From assembly GCF_963259705.1 (NCBI RefSeq), contig NC_081851.1, positions 11,506,145 through 11,570,144 of the forward strand: a stretch of 64,000 nucleotides of DNA. The letters run 5' to 3'. Source of the DNA: Myotis daubentonii (Eukaryota; Chordata; Mammalia; Chiroptera; Vespertilionidae). Below, one piece after another: positions 57,051 through 64,000 of the stretch. Each line of letters starts with the position of its first letter. Position 1 is the stretch's first letter. The position numbers and the translations under genes were made by a program. A model generated the notes under the pieces. The model saw only the letters and a program-made list of their open reading frames with translations, did no database searches and was not told the DNA's origin.

Positions 57051-57400
57051 CCAACTAAAGAAATCTACATTATTCCCTTCTCACATGCCTGCCCCCTCCT
57101 TACATCCCTCCCCATCAGTGAAAGAGTGTCAAACCTCACATCTCTAGTATCTCAAATATCCAACAATGCTGTTCTAGACCATGATGTTAAAGGAAAAACT
57201 ATACCAGTTGTGGGATAAAACTTCCAACTAAAGAAATCTACAGTATTCCCTTCTCACATGCCTGCCCCCTCCTTACATCCCTCCCCATCAGTGAAACAGC
57301 GTCAAACCTCACTTCTCTAGTATCTCAAATATCCAACAATGCTGTTCTAGACCATGATGTTAAAGGAAAAACTATACCAGTTGTGCGATAAAACTTCACA
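57051..57400. repeat. 174-bp duplication in long unit 2
   Basis: Same duplicated segment with the same join ('gggataaaacttccaactaa'). The identical junction in all three long units shows one origin followed by spread within the array. Confidence 0.9.
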
Positions 57401-60035
57401 TCTTGAGCTGACCATCCTTTCAATAGTTTAACAATATTCAATAGCCTGCCATGTAAAAAGGAAATCAAACAATTTATTATACACTGCCGGCATTAACACA
57501 ACACTCTGTTCCTCATGGCTGCGACCCCCACCATCCATCCCCCCTCCCCCCCAAAACAAACATAAATTCACTTTTGTACTTGCAGTTTCTTCATCCATCC
57601 TTGTGTGTAGAGTCTTTTTCCTTATCTCTACTAGTATTCAATATCATCTTACTAATTTTAGCTAATTTTAGGCAAGAGACACTACTTAAATGATCCTGGC
57701 CTCTATATATTCTCTTTAGGTTAAGGAGGAGCCAATCACTTCAGCTCTGTTTGCCCAAAATCTGTGGTTGCCATGGTGTGGCTTGACATCACAAAGCCTC
57801 AGCTTGACCATGCAGGAGGGGCCGGGGTGGCAGAGGATTCAGAAATCTCAGACACACTGATTATAGAACAGAGACCTTCCTCTTCACTCCTAAAATTTTT
57901 TCCTAAACTGACTTCTCTCTCTCTCAATTCCTCTAGTTCCATTACAGCCCAGCATATGGCAGGGAGGTGGTGTTTCCTCTAAGACAATTCCCATACTCCC
58001 CCGTCATTTCAGTGGTCCATTCCACTATGTTCAGTTGCTATAGTTCCTAGGGTTTTGAGTGTTGTATTAATGGATTTCTTATTTTAGAATAGTTCCAGAT
58101 TTACAGAAAAATTGTGAAGATTATAAAACCATGTACACCATACCCAATTTCCCTTATTACTAATATCTTACTTATGAAAGGGGCAAATGTAAAAAGAAGT
58201 GAATCATCAAAGAAACAGAGTGAAACCTCACTTCTTTAGCATCTCAAATATACAGCAATGATGTTCTAGACCAAGTTGTTAAGGGAAAAACTTGACCTGA
58301 TGTGGCATAAAACTTCAGATATTGAGCTGACCATCCTTTCAATAGTTTAACTATATTCAATAGTCTACCATGTAAAATGGAAATCAAAGTCATATTTATA
58401 CACTGCCAGCAGTAACACAACACCCTGTTCCTCATGACTGTGACCACCCTGTTCCTCATGTCTGCGACCACCATCCATACCACCCCCCCCAATCCAAACT
58501 TAAATTTAACATCAGCTTCTTTTTTCCTTGCCAGTATTAGAAAGTTTGAGAAAAAAAATCCCCATTCAGATTTCTCCTTGTCCTTATTCAAAGTGTTGGC
58601 TCAGTATAGAATGGCTTGTCTAGTGCCCCAACTAAAGAAATCTACACTATTCCCTTCTCACATGCCTGTCCCCTCCTTAAATCCCTCCCCATCAGTGAAA
58701 CAGCGTCAAACCTCACTTCTCTAGTATCTCAAATATCCAACAATGCTCTTCTAGACCATGATGTTAAAGGAAATACTATACCAATTCTGGGATAAAATTT
58801 CACATCTTGAGCTGACCATTCTTTCAATAGTTTAACAATATTCAATAGCCTGCCATGTAAAAAGGAATTCAAACAATTTATTATACACTGCCGGCATTAA
58901 AACAACAATCTGTTCCTCATGGCTGCGACCACCACCATCCATCCCCCCCTGCCCCCCCAATAAAAACATAAATTCACTTTTGTACTTGTAGTTTCTTCAT
59001 CCATCCTTGTGTGTAGAGTCTTTTTCCTTATCTCTACTATTCTTCAATATCATCTTACGAATTTTAGCTAATTTAAGGCAAGAGACACTACTTAAAGGAT
59101 CCTGGCCTCTATATATTCTCTTTGGGTGAAGGAGGAGCCAATCACTTCATTTCTGTTTGCCCAAAATCTGTGGTTGCCATGGTGTGGCTTGACATCACAA
59201 AGCCTCAGCTTGACCATCCAGGAGGGGCCGGGGTGGCAGAGGATGCAGAAATCTCAGACACACTGGTTATAGAACAGAGACCTTCCTCTTCACTCCTAAA
59301 AATTTTTCCTAAACTGACCTCTCTCTCTCTCAATTCCTCTAGATCCATTATAGTCCAGCATATGGCAGGGAGGTGGTGTTTCCTCTAAGACAATTCCCAT
59401 ACTCACCCGTCATTTCTGTGGTCCATTCCACTATGTTCAGTTGCTACCATTTCCTAGGATTTTGAGTGTTGTTTTAATGGATGTTTTGTTTTAGAAATGT
59501 TCCAGACTTACAGAAAAACTGTAAAGATAATAACCATGTACACCATACCCAATTTCCCTAATTACTAATATCTTACTTATGTAAGGGGCAAATGTAACAT
59601 GAAGTGAATCATCAAAGAGACAGAGTGAAACCTCACTTCTCTAGCATCTCAAATATACAGCAATGATGATGTAGACCAAGTTGTTAAAGGAAAAACTGGA
59701 CCTGATGTGGCATAAAACTTCAGATATTGAGCTGAGCATCCTTTCAATAGTTTAACTATATTCAATAGTCTACCATGTAAAGAGGAAATCAAAGTCATAT
59801 TTATACACTGCCAGCACTAACACAACACCCTGTTCCTCATAACTGCGACCACCCTGTTCCTCATGTCTGCGACCACAATCCATGCCACCCCCCCCAATCC
59901 AAACTTAAATTTAACATCAGCTTCTTTTTTCCTTGCCAGTATTAGAAAGTTTTGAGAAATAAAATCCCCAGTCAGACTTCTCCTTGTCCTTATTCAAAGT
60001 GTTGGCTCAGTATACAATGGCTTGTCTGGTGCCCC

Positions 60036-60385
60036 AACTAAAGAAATCTACACTATTCCCTTCTCACATGCCTGCCCCCTCCTTACATCCCTCCCCATCA
60101 GTGAAAGAGCGTCAAACCTCACATCTCTAGTATCTCAAATATCCAACAATGCTGTTCTAGACCATGATGTTAAAGGAAAAACTATAACAGTTGTGGGATA
60201 AAACTTCCAACTAAAGAAATCTACAGTATTCCCTTCTCACATGCCTGCCCACTCCTTACATCCCTCCCCATCAGTGAAACAGCGTCAAACCTCACTTCTC
60301 TAGTATCTCAAATATCCAACAATGCTGTTCTAGACTATGATGTTAAAGGAAAAACTATACCAGTTGTGCGATAAAACTTCACATC
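60036..60385. repeat. 174-bp duplication in long unit 3
   Basis: Third instance with the same join. It lies about 2.98 kb after the second, matching the higher-order period. Confidence 0.9.
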
Positions 60386-63300
60386 TTGAGCTGACCATCC
60401 TTTCAATAGTTTAACAATATTCAATAGCCTGCCATGTAAAAAGGAAATCAAACAATTTATTATACACTGCCGGCATTAACACAACACTCTGTTCCTCATG
60501 GCTGCGACCACCACCATCCATCCCCCCTCCCCCCCAAAACAAACATAAATTCACTTTTGTACTTGCAGTTTCTTCATCCATCCTTGTGTGTAGAGTCTTT
60601 TTCCTTATCTCTACTAGTATTCAATATCATCTTACTAATTTTAGCTAATTTTAGGCAAGAGACACTACTTAAATGATCCTGGCCTCTATATATTCTCTTT
60701 AGGTTAAGGAGGAGCCAATCACTTCAGCTCTGTTTGCCCAAAATCTGTGGTTGCCATGGTGTGGCTTGACATCACAAAGCCTCAGCTTGACCATGCAGGA
60801 GGGGCCGGGGTGGCAGAGGATTCAGAAATCTCAGACACACTGATTATAGAACAGAGACCTTCCTCTTCACTCCTAAAATTTTTTCCTAAACTGACCTCTC
60901 TCTCTCTCAATTCCTCTAGTTCCATTAGAGCCCAGCATATGGCAGGGAGGTGGTGTTTCCTCTAAGACATTTCCCATACTCCCCTGTCATTTCAGTGGTC
61001 CATTCCACTATGTTCAGTTGCTACCAGTTCCTAGGGTTTTGAGTGTTGTATTAATGGATTTCTTATTTTAGAATAGTTCCAGATTTACAGAAAAATTGTG
61101 AAGATTATAACCATGTACACCATACCCAATTTCCCTTATTACTAATATCTTACTTATGAAAGGGGCAAATGTAAAAAGAAGTGAATCATCAAAGAAACAG
61201 AGTGAAACCTCACTTCTTTAGCATCTCAAATATACAGCAATGATGTTCTAGACCAAGTTGTTAAGGGAAAAACTTGACTTGATGTGGTATAAAAGTTCAG
61301 ATCTTGAGCTGACCATCCTTTCAATAGTTTAACAATATTCAACAGTCTACCATGTAAAAAGGAAATCAAATTCATTATTATACACTCCCAGCACTAACAG
61401 AACACCATGTTCCTCATGACTGCGACCACCCTGTTGCTCATGACTGCTACCACCATCCATAACACCCCCAAATCCAAACTTAAATTTAACATCAGCTTCT
61501 TTTTTCCTTGCCAGTATTAGAAAGTTTTGAGAGAAAATCCCCATTCAGACTTCTCCTTGTCCTTATTCAAAGTGTTGGCTCAGTATACAATGGCTTGCCT
61601 GGTGCCCCAACTAAGGAAATCTACACTATTCCCTTCTCACATGCCTGCCCCCTCCTTACATCCCTCCCCATCAGTGAAACAGCGTCAAACCTCACTTCTC
61701 TAGTATCTCAAATATCCAACAATGCTGTTCTAGACCATGATGTTAAAGGAAAAACTATACCAGTTGTGGGATAAAACTGCACATATTGAGCTGACCATCC
61801 TTTCAATAGTTTAACAATATTCAATAGCTTGCCATGTAAAAAGGAAATCAAACAATTTATTATACACTGCCAGCATTAACACAACACTCTGTTCCTCATG
61901 GCTGCGAAAAACCACCATTCACCCGCCTTCCCCCCCAATACAAACATAAATTCACTTTTGTACTTGCAGTTTCTTCATCCATCCTTGTGTGTAGAGTCTT
62001 TTTCCTTATTTCCACTAGTCTTCAATATCATTTTACAAATTTTGTCAAATTTAAGGCAAGAGACACTACTTAAAGGATCCTGGCCTCTATATATTCTCTT
62101 TAGGTTAAGGAGGAGCCAATCACTTCAGCTCTGTTTGCCCAAAATCTGAGGTTGCCATGGTGTGGCTTGACATAACAAAGCCTCAGCTTGACCATCCAGG
62201 AGGGGCGGGGGTGGCAGAGGATGCAGAAATCTCAGACAAACTGGTTATAGAACAGAGACCTTCCTCTTCACTCCTAAAATTTTTTCCTAAACTGACCTCT
62301 CTCTCTCTCAATTCCTCTAGTTCCATTATAGTCCAGCATATGGCAGGGAGGTGGTGTTACCTCTAAGACAATTCCCATACTCCCCCGTCATTCCAGTGGT
62401 CGATTCCACTATGTTCAGTTGCTACCATTTCCTAGGGTTTTGAGTGTTGTATTAATGGATGTCTTGTTTTAGAATAGTTCCAGATTTACAGAAAAATTGT
62501 GAAGATAGTAACCATGTACACCATACCCAATTTCCCTTATTACTAATATCTTACCTATGTAAGGGGCAAATGTAACATGAAGTAAATCATCAAAGAAACA
62601 CATTGAAACCTCACCTCTAGCATCTCAAATATACAGCAATGATGATGTAGACCAAGTTGTTAAAGGAAAAACTGGACCTGATGTGGCATAAAACTTCAGA
62701 TATTGAGCTGACCATCCTTTCAATAGTTTAACTATATTCAATAGTCTACCATGTAAAATGGAAATCAAAGTCATATTTATACACTGCCAGCACTAACACA
62801 ACACCCTGTTCCTCATGACTGTGACCACCCTGTTCCTCATGTCTGCGACCACCATCCATACCACCCCCCTCAATCCAAACTTAAATTTAACCTCAGCTTC
62901 TTTTTTCCTTGCCAGTATTAGAAAGTTTTGAGAAAAAAAATCCCCATTCAGACTTCTCCTTGTCCTTACTCAAACTGTTGGCTCAGTATAGAATGGCTTG
63001 TCTAGTGCCCCAACTAAAGAAATCTACACTATTCCCTTCTCACATGCCTGTCCCCTCCTTAAATCCCTCCCCATCAGTGAAACAGCGTCAAACCTCACGT
63101 CTCTAGTATCTCAAATATGCAACAATGCTGTTCTAGACCATGATGTTAAAGGAAATACTATACCAATTCTGGGATAAAATTTCACATCTTGAGCTGACCA
63201 TTCTTTCAATAGTGTAAAAATATTCAATAGCCTGCCATGTAAAAAGGAATTCAAACAATTTATTATACACTGCCGGCATTAAAACAACAATCTGTTCCTC

Positions 63301-64000
63301 ATGGCTGCGACCACCACCATCCATTCCCCCCTGACCCCCAATAAAAACATAAATTCACTTTTGTACTTGTAGTTTCTTCATCCATCCTTGTGTGTAGAGT
63401 CTTTTTCCTTATCTCTACTATTCTTCAATATCGTCTTACGAATTTTAGCTAACTTAAGGCAAGAGACACTACTTAAAGGATCCTGGCCTCTATATATTCT
63501 CTTTGGGTTAAGGAGGAGCCAATCACTTCATCTCTGTTTGCCCAAAATCTGTGGTTGCCATGGTGTGGCTTGACATCACAAAGCCTCAGCTTGACCATGC
63601 AGGAGGGGCCGGGGTGGCAGAGGATGCAGAAATCTCAGACACACTGGTTATAGAACAGAGACCTTCCTCTTCACTCCTAAAAATTTTTCCTAAACTGACC
63701 TCTCTCTCTCTCAATTCCTCTAGATCCATTATAGTCCAGCATATGGCAGGGAGGTGGTGTTTCCTCTAAGACAATTCCCATACTCACCCGTCATTTCAGT
63801 GGTCCATTCCACTATGTTCAGTTGCTACCATTTCCTAGGATTTTGAGTGTTGTTTTAATGGATGTTTTGTTTTAGAAATGTTCCAGACTTACAGAAAAAC
63901 TGTAAAGATAATAACCATGTACACCTTACCCAATTTCCCTAATTACTAATATCTTACTTATGTAAGGGGCAAATGTAACATGAAGTGAATCATCAAAGAG

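Larger units (their letters stand above)
49366..64000. repeat. Macrosatellite array, ~1.4/1.58-kb units
   Basis: The anchor ggttgccatg recurs at 50438, 51808, 53208, 54610, 56191, 57766, 59172, 60749, 62150 and 63553: spacings 1370, 1400, 1402, 1581, 1575, 1406, 1577, 1401 and 1403. Each unit has a spacer with a 72-codon chance frame, an L1-like segment ('gaatagttccagatttacag'), and two related ~450-base halves (A: 'ttctagaccaagttgttaaa'; B: 'ttctagaccatgatgttaaa'). The three long units carry an extra 174-base duplication. The array starts abruptly at about 49366 and continues past the window. No convincing gene is seen. Confidence 0.95.

Noticed and set aside
50436..63769. A 72-codon frame (VAMVWLDITKPQLDH...) open in most macrosatellite units
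   Set aside because: It opens on GTG, lacks any motif, and differences between units mostly change the amino acid (P/A, A/S, K/T, V/I, F/I). One unit (53208) has lost it. Openness reflects recent copying, not selection.

Overview
This is nuclear DNA from a mammal, very probably a vesper bat (Vespertilionidae). Two repeat classes point there together: tRNA-derived Ves-type SINEs, and Helitrons of the HeliBat kind (5' TC..., palindromic GTGCAC...GTGCAC hairpin, 3' CTAG, inserted between A and T). I see no bacterial-style operons. Almost all open frames are chance or transposon-derived. Family names come from recognising sequence, not from a database search, and many repeat edges are approximate.

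Layout. 0-1.8 kb: the last exons of a RALGDS-like gene with in-phase splice sites and a polyA signal. 2.0-3.4 kb: Ves SINEs and L1 3' ends. 3.4-10.2 kb: a betaretrovirus-like (class II) endogenous provirus with two LTRs, a Lys-type primer site and a pol gutted to RNase H plus the integrase C-terminus. 10.2-14.1 kb: two decayed minus-strand exons of RPS6KA5 (MSK1), SINEs, a 24-bp minisatellite and a 69-bp hAT MITE. 14.1-16.8 kb: a mosaic of Helitron pieces, LTRs and a processed TFPT pseudogene. 17.0-19.2 kb: an ORF1-only L1 (HAL1-like). 20.4-21.5 kb: a GC-rich stretch ending in a 36-bp GC-box/ETS-like repeat. 22.6-24.7 kb: L2, L1, HAL1 and Helitron pieces. 25.2-27.8 kb: three decayed plus-strand exons of ANAPC1 with introns kept, the largest intron filled by old L1 and a tandem Helitron pair. 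28-35 kb: old L1, Helitrons (one apparently carrying copied 3' flank), and ORF1-type L1 pieces. 36-38.5 kb: L2, a 30-bp minisatellite and L1. 38.5-41.1 kb: a nearly complete HAL1-like element. 41.3-49.3 kb: a near-full-length, broken L1 on the minus strand, split by a precise Helitron insertion. 49.4 kb to the window end: a macrosatellite of about 1.40/1.58-kb units that runs off the edge.

No complete, clearly functional host gene is present. The host-gene content is four partial copies (RALGDS-like, RPS6KA5, TFPT, ANAPC1). Three carry obvious lesions; the RALGDS-like exons do not, but that model lacks the catalytic domain. The whole reads as a transposon- and duplication-rich region, perhaps pericentromeric or otherwise heterochromatic. 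The strongest leads are the macrosatellite, the two intron-bearing pseudogenes, the Helitron flank transduction and the Helitron/TFPT mosaic.
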